The notes beneath the pieces are model-generated. The model ran no database searches. It saw only the letters and a list, made by a program, of their open reading frames with translations, and was not told where the DNA came from. A stretch of 64,000 nt of DNA from Rhododendron vialii (taxonomy: Eukaryota > Streptophyta > Magnoliopsida > Ericales > Ericaceae), in assembly GCF_030253575.1 (NCBI RefSeq), contig NC_080565.1, positions 9,361,001-9,425,000 of the forward strand. The letters run 5' to 3'. The position numbers were made by a program, and so were the translations under genes. Of the stretch, positions 20,630 through 32,384 are shown one piece after another (the first letter of the stretch is position 1; every line of letters begins with the position of its first letter).

Positions 20630-22020
20630 AGATGCATTAAATTAAAGGTTTACAGTTATAGGGTCAACAACCCCAATCAAGTCCGCATAGAAAACAATAG
20701 CAAAACAACTACGAATGCAATGCTAAACAAAAAAAATCTCCAACTGAAACCGGTGCATCACTTGCCAACGCACCTAGCCCATTTATTTGCTTTCCGATAG
20801 ATATGTTTAATAGATCATAGACACCGCCTAAAATGCCTCTATGAGGGACCTGCAATTGATCAAAATACTACCAAGTGGATGATGTGAAATTATTATCATT
20901 GATCAATTGGAGAACTCCCAAGGCATCTGTTTCTACTTCCAATTTCTTGAAACTTTCCCCTTTCTGCAAAGATCAACCCGTCACGTAAAGTCCACAATTC
21001 GGCCATAAGGCTAGCTATATATAGAGGTTGCCAAGATGTTCGTATGGAAACCTCCAAGCCATCAGCCATGTTCATCCCGAAGTAAACCTCCTGTTGATGC
21101 TTTGCCTATACTAAGCTGGATAGCACCATCAGTGCTGAGTTTAAACAAAGGAAGCCTGTGGAGGAGTCCAGCCAACAAGGATGTCACTCCTGCGGTAACC
21201 CATCTGTTGCGGCACGGTAACCACTCCAAAGCTTTGTTTCTGATGGTCTTGGCAACGATGTTAGTGCTTGGTGAACTCGAGTTGGAATTGGGTTCAAAGA
21301 GGTGTTGGTTGTGATCATTCCAAATGTGCCAAATGGCGAAAAGGAAGATGATATTCCAAGGAATGCCCTAAGGGTCAGAAAAATTGAGCTTGGTATTCAA
21401 ATGAATCCAGTCAAGAGGATTGTTGGTTTGGATGTGTGAGGGGAAATAGAAAGCAGCACAGATTTCCTTAGCACGAACCCAATCGCGACAGGCATGGCAG
21501 GTTGTTTCAACCAACTGGTGGCACCACTCACAATAGGACGTGGGAATGATGCGACGGAGAAACAAGTTATTTCGGTTAGAAATCCGCTCTTGGGCGGCCA
21601 ACCAAAGGAAGTGTTGAATGCGGTAAGTGCATGGGAGGCGCCAAGCCGCCAAATCCAACTCCAATTTAACACTGGGTCAGGAGTGGTATTGTATCATTGA
21701 AATGAAGTCAAGCGAATGCTATCCAACAAAGCATTTGGGAAATCAAAGGATATGGGATTAAACTTCCAATCATTTGAAGCCCAGCAGACACTCAAATGAG
21801 GGTACGGAGACACCCCTGGCCAGTCCAGTCATCCAACCAAAAGGATCAAGGTGTCTGGACCGTTACCCAAACAAATGCGAGTGCCTCAGTTGAAAAGAGT
21901 TTTCCCTCCTTGAATGCCCCTCCATGTGGTAGATGGTTTAGCGCATCTTCAAGAAGTTGATTGATAACGAGCCTTGAGAATACGAGTCCAGAGTGACTCG
22001 TCCTGGGTAGAGAACTTCAA
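20630..22020 (-). mobile_element. LINE 3' fragment: zinc-binding and RNase H domains, degenerate
   Basis: On the minus strand the order is typical of the end of plant LINE ORF2. A WTRILKARY-type motif comes first (about 22000), then the reverse-transcriptase zinc-binding segment (21400-21664, HFLWLAAQERISNR, C-X2-C, ETTCHAC). Next is an RNase H piece (about 20890-21010) with ELWTLRDGLI and LEVETDALGVL in two different frames. Frameshifts separate the domains, so it is dead. This is the part missing from the LINE at 1-2880, although the two need not come from one insertion. Confidence 0.8.
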
Positions 22021-22025
22021 ATGGA

Positions 22026-22027
<2 letters not shown>

Positions 22028-22058
<31 letters not shown>

Positions 22059-22072
22059 TCTCTCTCTCTCTC
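22028..22072. repeat. CT microsatellite
   Basis: A (CT)n tract broken once by CACTC at the end of the LINE fragment. Confidence 0.95.
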
Positions 22073-22079
22073 AAAAGCA

Positions 22080-23510
22080 AGGCAGGAAGGGTTAATTTGT
22101 TCCTTTTCGAAAAAAATTCAAAAAAGGACTTGTACTTACACTTCAATGTCCTATGAACACGTGAACTTTCTTTTATTTCAATGAAATGAAACATCTTAGT
22201 TAATCTGCCATTATTAAATTGTATATATACCCGGTGTCAATTTTCGTCCATTTGCTAATAGAAATTGCACACGCGTCATGTTTCGACGCAAAGAAGGTAT
22301 TTCACATAAGATGACATTTTTGGGCTTTTTGGGGGGAAAACAAATGCCACGTGACAAAAAAATGTAACTTTATCAACATCAAGTTTTCTCTTTCTCTCCC
22401 ACTTCTCTACCATCATCATCAACATTAGCAACCACCACCACCTCTCACTACCCCCTCCACCACCATAACATCCCTCCCTCTTTGGTCTTCACCACCCACC
22501 TTCTCACACCTCTTAAATCCACAGACCTTAATTTTCAGGTGAGCTCCATAAAAGTGAGTAAGCTTTCATCAGCGGCGGTGCCAAATCAACCCAAACATGT
22601 CGTTGTGTGGGGTCTTCTATTAATTTATTTTGCTATTAAAATTGGTTGAGATGTTGGCATAGTTAGAATCTCTTTCAGTTCAAAAACTCAGATTAATTTG
22701 ATTTGGATGAATTGTAGATGAAATTCATATGTAGCGTGTGAACGAAAATATCTAGGGTTTAGATTTAAAATCTCAGGATATCACTTTTTGATTCTTGTTT
22801 AAAAAAAATGTTAGAAGACTTGAAAGTATTTCACCTAAATTGAATGTGTGATCTAATATATGGTTTTGATTATCTATGGGGAGAGGGGTGGGTGAGTATT
22901 TATCTTTTGTTATACATATGGATGAGTTAGGAGGGTCCGGGGAAATAGTTGTTGGTTGTGGAATAAGTAGGTGAGCCAGTGGGCCTAATAGTCGGCTTTA
23001 TGGGTTTGGAAGAGTTAGAAATCACGTTCTGAGCGACAGGGATCAATTGGAGGATGGAATCAAATACAAATGATAACTGTGTATGTTTAGATTTTACAAA
23101 GGGTGAGGTGTGATTGTGGTCTATTATGTTAACGGGGTTTGAAGGATACAGGTTTGGAAAGTACATGTCTAGTCAGGATTAAACTGGGTTGAGAGGTTGA
23201 ATGAACAGTACGAATGAGCAATGTCTACAAACAACTACGGGTGTTAGATGAAAAATGTGTTTAACTTCATGGAAGTGAATCTGGGGCAGAGTTATGGTAA
23301 TCTTGAAAGCCATTCTAAGAAAATGGGACAAGTATGATTTATATTTGTTGTGTAATTTGATAAAATGATCATGCATTATGGTTATGATGTCAAAGTCAGT
23401 CCAGTCGACTAAAGTGCCATTGGTGTTGTGAAGAATTAGGCAATGTGCCTATTAAATCACAACATGTCTTGCATATTGTTTTATACACTTGTTATCAATG
23501 ATATATATTG
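22080..23510. other. No gene recognised
   Basis: AT-rich DNA with a pyrimidine-rich ACC/TCC stretch at about 22380-22530. Only short ORFs without recognisable domains. Nothing else supported. Confidence 0.55.
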
Positions 23511-24175
23511 TAGAGACCTGTATAAAAATTTCTTAATTTTAATGTTTAATATGTACTTGAGTGATTAAAAGTGTGAATGATAATGTGGTTATGTGTTGGG
23601 TTTAATGTGCAAGGATATGGAAGTTTGGGAGTTAGTGAAGTATGATTATAAGTGAAAGGGGCGCAATATGGGTGCTATATGTGTGTCAGTCTGTGTGTGT
23701 GTGTTTGTTGGGGGGGGGGGGGGGGGGGGTTGGCACGTTGCACATCTCTCTCTCTCGCTGGCACGTTGCACATCTCTCTCTCGCTCTCCCTTAAGAATCA
23801 CACCCTATAATTCAAAATCCACATAGATCTACCTGTATTCCACTCACTAATCACGATCCTGAGCTTGATTTCCGTTGGTTTGAACTTGGGAAAGAGTTCT
23901 TGGTGGATTTCTAGCTTTTGGGGTTAAGGCTTGACCAATCGCTTGGGTGTTCGACTTCAAACTTGAGGTAGGGAATCATAACTCTCTTTATGTGTTTATG
24001 AGTAGTTTTGGTGCCTAGATGTTTGTTGTTGGTCGCTGTTTTGGATTTGGGTAAAATCTGTCATGTCTGTGTTCTTCATGCTGAATTTCAATATCAGTAT
24101 CGGTATCCCACTTTTGCCTAGTACCAGTACCCTTTGTTCAGTGGTGAGTTTTTCAAGTTTCTCGCAGCCAGTACC
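23511..24175 (+). mobile_element. Partial LTR related to the solo LTR at 39678-41394
   Basis: Starts TGTAGAGACCTGTATAAAAATTTC, like the reverse complement of the solo LTR end (TGTAGAGACCC). It later contains AACTTGAGGTAGGGAATCATAAC, similar in position and sequence to the solo LTR's TTTGAGGTAGGGAGTTCTAAC. It holds a G20 run (23710-23729) and a duplicated TGGCACGTTGCACATCTCTC unit (23731-23790). The far end appears interrupted at 24176. Family assignment is by visual similarity only. Confidence 0.5.
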
Positions 24176-24394
24176 GGTATTGTCACCCCCTGCCGCGCAA
24201 ACAACACCCAAAGTGGGCCCGAGCCGGCACAGCCACATGGCATTCCACACAAAGACCAATGACAAACCATAAACTAAACATATATAAAAACCCAGCGGAA
24301 GACTTCACATATACAAGTAAAAGTGTCAACGTTTTAGTCTTCGTTTCTAAAGGGAATCAGTAACCTCGTGAAAACAAAATTTCTACAAGCATTC
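24176..24394 (-). mobile_element. LTR 3'-end fragment, duplicated in tandem
   Basis: Begins TGTCACCCCCTGCCGCGC, matching (in minus orientation) the ...GGGGTGACA ends of plant gypsy LTRs. Bases 24222-24362 (from GGCACAGCCACATGGCATTCC to GGGAATCAGTAACC) recur at about 24473-24605 plus 24846 onward. The second copy is split by a MITE. Confidence 0.45.
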
Positions 24395-24471
24395 GGGATC
24401 TCTGATAGGCGCGTAAATGTTCACATACGCGCCCCCTAATTTATGCTTGGTAAGTCTATTTATATATTACG
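24395..24471 (+). mobile_element. First ~75 bp of an Athila-like LTR (same family as 37146)
   Basis: TGATAGGCGCGTAAATGTTC... through AAGTCTATTTATATATTA matches the start of the LTRs at 37146 and 45127. Unusually, the 20 bases before it (CAAGCATTCGGGATCTC) also nearly match the bases before 37146. It ends abruptly at the second copy of the flanking repeat. Confidence 0.75.
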
Positions 24472-24604
24472 GCACAGCCACGTGCCATTCCACTCAAAGA
24501 CCAACGACAAACCATAAACTAAACATAAATAAAAACCCAACGGAGGACTTCACACATACAAGTAAAAGTGTCAACGTTTTAGTCTTCGTTTCTAAAGGGA
24601 ATCA

Positions 24605-24845
24605 GGTGGTGTTCCAACTAGCCTTCCTTTTTAAAAAGTTCTTTTTCTTCAATTTTCAAACTCAAATATAATGAAAATGAAAAATAATTTTTTGATTTTT
24701 CTTACACCGTATAAAAGATCTCAATGAAATCTATCAAACAAGATCCATATTGATAGGAAAATTATTTGCATAAACATATGATTTTTGGGCTTGAAATTAC
24801 CTTCCTTTTTCCAAAACCTTCTTTTTTTTAAGTTGGAACACCCCC
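24605..24845. mobile_element. MITE, 241 bp, TCA target duplication, empty-site sibling present
   Basis: The ends GGTGGTGTTCCAACT and AGTTGGAACACCCCC match at 14 of 15 positions. TCA flanks both sides (24602-24604, 24846-24848). The tandem sister at 24358-24364 reads AATCAGTAACC with no insertion, which confirms the boundaries. Termini and 3-bp duplication fit PIF/Harbinger-like MITEs. Confidence 0.85.
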
Positions 24846-24879
24846 TCAGTAACCTAGTGAAAAAAAAATATTGGGAGAC

Positions 24880-26845
24880 TTAAAAAATCATCCTAGAAGC
24901 CCTACAAACTTATGATTTCATCCTGCCTCCTCCGCTACTTATGTTTCCGTCCTTGAACTACTTTGTATACCGGTAATGCCCTTTTGTTGTTATATATATA
25001 TATATATATATATATCGCTAAATTTTGGGACGAAATCCTAACCCATTCCGTCCTCGCGAGAATCTCGACTCCTCCAGCTACCAGATCTGCAAAAATCTCG
25101 CGTGTACATCCCAAAAATTCCTCCCCCAATCCTTCCCCATAAATTCCGACTTCTAATCCCAAATTCTTCCTCCCAAAATTTCCTCCACTCAACCCATCAC
25201 AGTCCCCATCACCGGCGGCTCTCCATCTGGACCACTCCCTATCGTCGACGGCTCCCCCCACTGGTCCTCACCGCTACTGATGCCACAACCGGAGAGGCGG
25301 CAAAACCAAGGCGCTCAACAGATTTTGTCAGGGTGACACAACCCATCTGGAGTCCTGGACAGCGGCGAGGAAACCAGCGGTGCCCGGCAGATCTCAGTCC
25401 CATCACCGACAGCTCTCCTTCTGGAAAATATTGTTGCTTCAACTATGGTCTTTTCTTATTATGTCTTCATTTAGTATTGTTTCTCCAATCACGAACTGTG
25501 CAAATTGGACTTTTCCAGTCTTACTTTGTTTCTACAAATCGAGAAGTATGTATGCATGAAGTTGAGATTATATATAGGCGGCTCCCCACTGAATCTTGGT
25601 CGGTTCTCCGAGAAATCATGAATTATGTATTGTCCATTGTGGGTTCATGCCAATACTCAAGTATTCTGATTTGGGTTTCACCAAGAAAACTTGATTTTGG
25701 TTTATTTTAGTTTTATATTTCAATTCATGGTAAATTATTAACATCATTTACCATGAAGCGAGTTTGTCTGTAAGCTTTGTAAGAATTAAACTTGAAACGT
25801 TGAAATCGACATGGTAATTTAATCATGAAATGCTGATCATGATAATACTTGTTTTGATGGTAATTTGACCATATTTCATAGAATAAGATCAATTAAAAAT
25901 GTGACCTTTTTGAATAATATGTGAGCATTTTACTGTGATTAATACATGCAAAAAATATGGTCAACTTATCATGTTAATTTCATAAAACATGGTCACTTTA
26001 TCATGGCTAGTTGGCCAATACCTATAATCCATGAAGTTGATGGCCAAAGACCTTTTCATCGTGAACATTAATATTCGCCAACGTTTCATGGTTGACTATT
26101 GTGCGAGCGGAACAGAATACACATGCTATGTGCTCAAAATAACAAACATAACAATCAAGTGGAGATCTTGATTGCGTAATACTATGAGATATAGATTTGA
26201 CAAAATGCTTCGAACGAAACTATTTAATACTCTACATGTGAATATACAAATTGTATCAGGAATTCGAGTTTATCTCATAACTTCGACAAAGTACGTACGT
26301 GAGTGCTTATCTATATCCTACGTTGCGATTATGAAATGAGTGGCTTTTATTTTTGATTGGCGTGAATGGCCTTTCTCTACGACAAATTAAGAACTGGTTT
26401 ATATATATACCACCAAAACTTGTAGGTAACATGGTTAATAATATTCTGCAATGATTGATAATGCTGAAATGTTCATGTACGTATTCGATACATGTTGCAC
26501 GGTGGAATCACTGGAGCAATTCATGATGAACAGGGCTTTGGGCATCTGCTTTGTGGAATATAAATGGAATGAGAAATCAGTGGGATTTCTTGTTGGAAAT
26601 TTGAAATTTTGAAAATTCTCATCTCTTCCCCTGTTATATCTCACCTAATTCCATAGGTGATTCCATATTCAACCCATCTATTTCCCATAGATTTAGGAAA
26701 TAGTTTTCATCAACAACACCCCCCCCCCCCCCCCCCCCCCCCCGCATAAATGTGTAAATGTATGTATATTTAATATAGGGCTCCTTGTTTATAAGGACAT
26801 ACTATAGGGTTTAACAAGCAATTAGTCCATCTAAAGAATTTATAG
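24880..26845. other. No gene recognised; microsatellites and a C25 run
   Basis: Contains a TA repeat (about 24991-25015), a GC-rich stretch at 25030-25430 with a 202-codon plus ORF (25102-25710) lacking any recognisable domain, AT-rich DNA with repeated CATGGT/ACCATG words (25730-26060), and a C-run of 25 (26719-26743). I see no promoter-gene structure. Confidence 0.5.
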
Positions 26846-27229
26846 CGGCTCCAGTCCTTTTTATCACACGCGTTCTAAAATTACCCATATTACACGCGTT
26901 TTCAAAAACATTTCAGAGACGAAAAAACCTAATCGCGGTCTTTCTCGTCGATCCTTTCACGGTCGTCATCGTCGATCTTTTCATCGTCGTTGCCATCATC
27001 GTTATTGTAGGCGTTCCTTTCACCATCCCTGTCGTCATCTTCGCTGGTTTTCGACCATTTCAACAGGTAATTTAACTTTTGTATTCGTTGCTATTGTCAT
27101 CGTGAACAGCGTCATTCCGATCGTCGTCACTTTCCTAGGGTTTTAGCGTCATTTACTGGTTTTGTCACTTTCTTTATGTTAGGGCTCATCAATATGTTAA
27201 ATATTGTGTAATGGAGTATTTGCATGTGT

Positions 27230-27945
27230 TTACATTGTGATATTCGTATCTCCTACTTTATCCCTTGTTGTAAAATACAACCAGAAAACGTTTTCGATGA
27301 GATAACGTTATCTCTTTATTAAGTTTGTGAGATACCAACACTATTTAGGGCACTATTTATCTGAGATACTATTATCTCTTGCTCATTTTTACCAATACAC
27401 TATATTTCTGGCAGATAGAGTTATTTGTGATATTAATATCTCCTACTTTATTCCTTGTTGTAAAATACAACCAGAAAACGTTTTCGATGAGATAACATAA
27501 TCTCTTTATTAAGTTTATGAGATACCAACACTATTTATCTGAAATACTGTTATCTCTTGCTCATTTTTGCCAATACACTATATTTCTGGCAGATAGAGTT
27601 ATTTGTGATATTAATATCTCCTACTTTATCCCTTGTTGTAAAATACAACCAGAAAACGTTTTCGATGAGATAACATTATCTCTTTATTAAGTTTGTGAGA
27701 TACCAACACTATTTATCTGAGATACTGTTATCTCTTGCTCATTTTTGCCAATATACTATATTTCTGGCAGATAGAGTTATTTGTGATATTAATATCTCCT
27801 ACTTTATCCCTTGTTGTAAAATACAACCAGAAAACGTTTTCGATGAGATAACATAATCTCTTTATTAAGTTTATGAGATACCAACACTATTTATCTGAAA
27901 TACTGTTATCTCTTGCTCATTTTTGCTAAGATACTGTTTTCTCAT
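27230..27945. repeat. Four-copy tandem array (about 178-190 bp unit) with palindromes
   Basis: Equivalent palindrome positions 27237, 27427, 27605 and 27783 give units of 190, 178 and 178 bp. Each unit carries three palindromic sites (GTGATATTAATATCTC, GAGATAACRTTATCTC and a GARATACTRTTATCTC form), plus TTGTTGTAAAATACAACCAG. It lies directly upstream of the Ulp1 gene's first coding exon, where a promoter or 5' UTR intron would be. A CAG acceptor-like site at 27957-27959 suggests a 5' UTR intron. Confidence 0.9.
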
Positions 27946-27971
27946 CTGTTTTAACAGGAAAAAGATTCAAA

Positions 27972-30900
27972 ATGATACAAAACCCTGAAAATCCTCCTGA
28001 AAACCCTGAAAACCCTCCTGAAAACCCTGAAAACCCTCCTGAAAACCCTGAAAACCTTCCTGAAAATCCTGAAAAACCTAGAACATATAAAAGATTCAAA
28101 ATGATAGCCCGGAAGAAGACTACAAAGAAACCACAACATCAAGAAGAAAAAAGCATAAAAACAAGGAGTCAAACAACAAAGAAAAGGAAAGAGGAAGAGA
28201 CAGAACCACAACTTGAAGAGGAAGAGAGAGAAGATAAACCCAAGAGCAAAACAAAAAGACAAAAAAGACAAGAAAAAAAGGAGGAACCAGACATAGAAGA
28301 GGTGAAGGAAGAGGAGGTTAAACCAAAACGTTTGCAATACAGGTAACTACTTGGCGTGCCATTCTATACAATAACCTGAAGGTGTTATTTTTTTGAGATA
28401 CTGTTATCTCTTGCCTCATTTTTGCTGATATACTGCTATTGTCTTGTTACTTTTATTATAGGTCGAATCTTTACAGCATTGTAAGCCTTCTACATGATGT
28501 AAAGTTCAATGAAGTACAATCCGAACAGATTCAGAAATCACCTTTTGCGAACATGTTGTTTGCAATTACTCAAGGCAGTATTGATGAGCAAATGGTGAAG
28601 AAATCTGATCCTGTCCTTATCAAGTTGATAGAGACATATAAGAGAGGTCAAGCAAAGTTTTCCCTAGCAAGAAAAGATATTCCTCTGACTGATCATGACA
28701 TTGGTGTCATTTTTGGAATAACATCTGGACCGGTGAAGATCCACATCGCAACCCACGGGCGAAGGCCAGACACAGAATTTGCCAATCGAGTCTTTGCTGG
28801 GGCAAGCACCATGCACCTTTCAACAATGAGGGTGACAATTGAAAATATTTTGAAACCTCCCGTCAAGAAGAAGCAGAAGAAGAAGCAAAAGCAAGTATCA
28901 GAGATAGAAGCTGCAAAAGATTTGGCACGTCTTCTGACATTGTACACCATTGGAACACTGTTTTTCCCAACAACAGGTCCAAACCTGAATTGGTCCTACC
29001 TGAAGCTTGTTGAGGATTTGGAAAATAGTGCAAATTACAATTGGTCAATGTTCATCACCAATAATCTTGTTAACGAACTCAACTCCAAGAATCCGGCGAT
29101 TGTTGGTGGTTGCACCACTGCACTCCTGGTAAAAATCTTCTACCCTTTCTTGTAGTAAAATATCAACAACATCTGACACATATTTTCATTGAAAACAGTA
29201 TTGGCTCTGTGAACATACCCACATTATGGAACCAGCTCAACAAACTTTTCCAAGATTTATGAAATGGAAAATGAATGAGCTTGCTGCTAAACTGTTGGAG
29301 GCACCACTGAGCAGCCTTCCAGAGGGAATGGTAAGCATCATTACCTATTGGATTTTATTATGTATTATGGTCAAAACTAGATAACGGTATCTCATCAAAA
29401 ATAGTGTATCTACCAGAATAAATCAAGAGATAATGCTATCTCAAACAATAAACTCTATATAAACACACAAAAAGAAAGAGATACCAGTATCTCAGTCAAA
29501 TACAGTTTGCAAATAAAATGAGACATAACTCTATCTTAGTTGAAACATTAAATCTCATGAATCTATAATCTGAATTTACCTCTTTTAATTCATTGTTCCC
29601 TTCTACTCTCAAAGGTCAAACAGGAAGAATTGGAGCTAACTGAACGGGAGAGAGGGTTGTTTGCAGCTCTAGTCTTGCACGAACAAAAAGGTACACACAA
29701 AGAACCCGAAGCCAAAGAGAAAAACCTTACGGACCAAGAGCCTTTAACCCAAGAAGAAAACCCTCAAGAAGAGAACCAGGATGTTAAGAATTTGATTTTA
29801 GAGCTTGAACAACGAATTAAGGTGCTTGAAGAAGAGAACAATGTCATGAAAGTTGAAATTGAAGATAGGGACAAGAAGATCCAAGAAAGGGATCTGTTGA
29901 TTGTTGAGTTACGCCAGAATGTAGAATCCCTTCAACATGAGCTTTCAGGTTATAGAAAACAAAATGCAGATTATACAGATATTGAAAAAGAAACTTGTAG
30001 TCTGCATGTTGAGGTGGAGATGTTGAAGGAAGACATAATCGAAAATGAGGTTGAAATAGGCGGGTTGTATGTTGAGAAGGACATAGCGGAAGAAAAAATT
30101 GAAGAGGTGACAGAAGAGTTGCATGACATTGCAGCACATTGTGTTTCCCAACATTACAAAGATCAGAAGATAATTGAAGAGTTGCAGAAACAAAAAAACA
30201 GCTTGTCTGAACAAAAACAAAGCGAGAATGTGCACCATCATGAATCTCCAATTCATGATGAAGAAGTGACTGAGGAAGAAATAGACCAAATGATCAAGTC
30301 CACAATCTCAAGCATTCAAGCAGAACCACAACAAACAACGAAGAAGAGATTGAGGAAAGGTCATACTGTGGACCCATCGTCGTTGACAAAGAGAGTGAGT
30401 AAGAGGGAAGATAGGAAAGGGAAGAACATGGAGGATTTTCAAGTCTATGGGAAGAAGAAAAGCACAGAGAAACAAGCAGAGAAAGCATCTCCAGAACTAC
30501 CATATATGGGTGTTGAAACAACAAAGCTGGCACATCTTGTCCCAGAAAATGACAAGATCTTCTTAAATCACATATTTGAGTGTGAGAAAGACATCAGGTT
30601 AGTAAAAATGCACCAATTTGCTTGCTCAAATAGATGTTATTTGTCTGAAATACTGTTATCTCTTGATTCATATTCATTGCTGATGTACTGCTGTTGTCTT
30701 ACAACTTTGCAGAATCCCTATCTGGGATAACAACCTCTTTGATGGTACAGTAAGCTTGCAAGAAGTCATAGAAATCTTGAATGAAAAAGATGTACAAAAC
30801 ACGGTAAGAAAGGCTCCTTGTCTTTCTCAAACCGTACCCCTCCGGTACTCTTTATCAATCCCTCGCTTTCCATTAATTCTTAGCTCTTAGTTTATTCGGT

Positions 30901-32364
30901 TTATTTGGGAATTGAATTGGCTGACATTTACATTGTGATATTACTATCTCTTGCTTTATCCACATTCGCATGTGTATACATTGTACTACCAGTAAATTCT
31001 TTGGATGAGATAACATTATCTCTTTATTAAGTTTGTGAGATACCAACACTTTTTATCTGAGATACTGTTATCTCTCACTTCATTTTTGCCAATACTCTAT
31101 ATTTCTTCAGGACTGTTACCAATCTTTTGTGCATTTAAGTCTCACATGAAATAATGTGTGCAGCTCATCGATTCGTTTACATTCATATTGGAAAGAGAGC
31201 AAGGAGATGAAAGTAAAATACTATTTTTCAAATCCATATTGTGGGTAAGTAAAGCACTAGTCTCGCATGACTACTTGATCTCTGTATCTATTGCTTAAAT
31301 ACATGTTATTTTTCTGTAATACTGTTATCTCTTGTTCACATGCACTGTTTTTTCTCACAAAGAACAACAGATAAGAATATCAAAAACATATTATGTGTCT
31401 GAGATACTGTTATCTCTTGCTTCTCATATACTGTTTTTGCGCACAAAGAACAAGAGATAAGAATACCTCACGAATTCTATGTTCTGAATTATCCATTAGA
31501 AACCATGAGATATGGTTATCTCAACTGGTATATGGTATGTATTTTGTTGCATGTAATTTGTAAAACACTTCCTTCTGACAGAGCCTACTGAAGGACCAGA
31601 AAAATGAGGTCAGAAAGATGTTCCTTGATGACAAGCTGCTAGAACTCATTCAAAAACAGCATGCCTATCGCTACTTGGTTTTCCCCATGAATTCCTCAGG
31701 AGGTAATAAAGAGAACGACAACGATCCATACCATTGGACTGTCCTGGTTTATGACATTGAGGATGGGCAATGGAGGCATTACAACTCCATCAGACCAACT
31801 GGAAGAAAGGCAGATGCATACCTTAAAGATGCTCGTTTAATGGTAAAAATACTGAGACTTCTTGTAATCCATACTTAAATGACGCAAAAATAATAATAAA
31901 CAAATATTTAACCTTGCAAATGCAGAAAAGGTATGTTGAAGGATTCGTGAAGAAAAATCATACCCCAACATTCATCCTCTCATCACAAAACGAAACAATC
32001 TTTGAAAAGCAAAAGTTTGATGCTCCAATAATCTCACCTGCATCTCCGCAACAAAGACCTGGAACGTAAGCCAATTAATCATGTTCAGCATCTTATTTCG
32101 ATACTACTATGCACTGTGTTATTTCCTGTGCACTCTATTTCTATCCTTCTAAACTCTGATTATGACAACTTTTGCAGTGTTGACTGTGGAATTATAGTTT
32201 GCTACATCATTGACAAGCTTGCACACGGAGAAAGCATCCCTGAGTCATTGACAACTGATGAAATCAGAGAATACAGAGTGTTATTGTTGATGAGGTTCCT
32301 GTATGATGAACCAAGAACATGGACAGAAGCTCTTTGGAAAGACCGAAACTTGAAGACTGACTAG
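27972..32364 (+). CDS. MULE-encoded Ulp1-like (C48) cysteine protease fusion, nine exons, 970 aa
   Basis: Exons: 27972-28342, 28462-29128, 29199-29330, 29615-30597, 30713-30803, 31164-31244, 31582-31842, 31926-32065, 32178-32364. All introns are GT..AG and the frame stays open throughout. Order: PEN-rich repeats (about residues 3-36), a lysine/glutamate-rich basic segment, a DUF1985-like region (about 125-390, with DHDIGVIFGI and YWLCEH), a long coiled coil (about 440-600), a basic linker, and a C-terminal Ulp1 peptidase domain. The peptidase has H826 (in HWTVLVYD), Q904/Q905 and C912 (in VDCGIIVC). The usual catalytic Asp position reads N843 (HYNSI). Such proteins may cleave SUMO or related conjugates. 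In VANDAL MULEs, DUF1985-bearing proteins include anti-silencing factors, so a DNA-binding regulatory role is possible but inferred. The first ATG is provisional. Confidence 0.82.
29378..29493. promoter_or_regulatory. Palindrome cluster in Ulp1 intron 3
   Basis: GAGATA-N4-TATCTC sites start at 29378 (one mismatch), 29427 and 29478 (both exact). The composite word TATCTACCAGAATAAA precedes the second. A more degenerate copy follows at about 29522. Confidence 0.85.
30647..31522. promoter_or_regulatory. Palindrome clusters in Ulp1 introns 4-6
   Basis: Sites at 30647 (one mismatch), 30935 (one mismatch), 31007, 31059, 31401 (exact), 31454 (one mismatch) and 31507 (exact). All lie in introns; the exons between them (30713-30803, 31164-31244) contain none. 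The 30935-31074 part repeats the upstream tandem unit. Confidence 0.85.
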
Positions 32365-32384
32365 GTGTTGGAAAGTTGAATAGG

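Noticed and set aside
25102..25710. 202-codon plus-strand ORF
   Set aside because: Low-complexity Pro/Ser/Arg-rich composition in GC-rich DNA, overlapping minus ORFs, and no recognisable domain or intron structure.
27230..27945. Regularly spaced repeats as a CRISPR array
   Set aside because: Plant nuclear context, repeats without unique spacers, and each unit is a long tandem copy.
27951..28337. 128-codon minus-strand ORF rich in Phe/Leu
   Set aside because: It is the antisense shadow of the lysine/glutamate-rich first exon of the Ulp1 gene.
29844..30289. Minus-strand ORFs of 135 and 114 codons
   Set aside because: Antisense to the coiled-coil exon of the Ulp1 gene; Phe/Leu/Cys-rich shadows of Glu/Lys codons.
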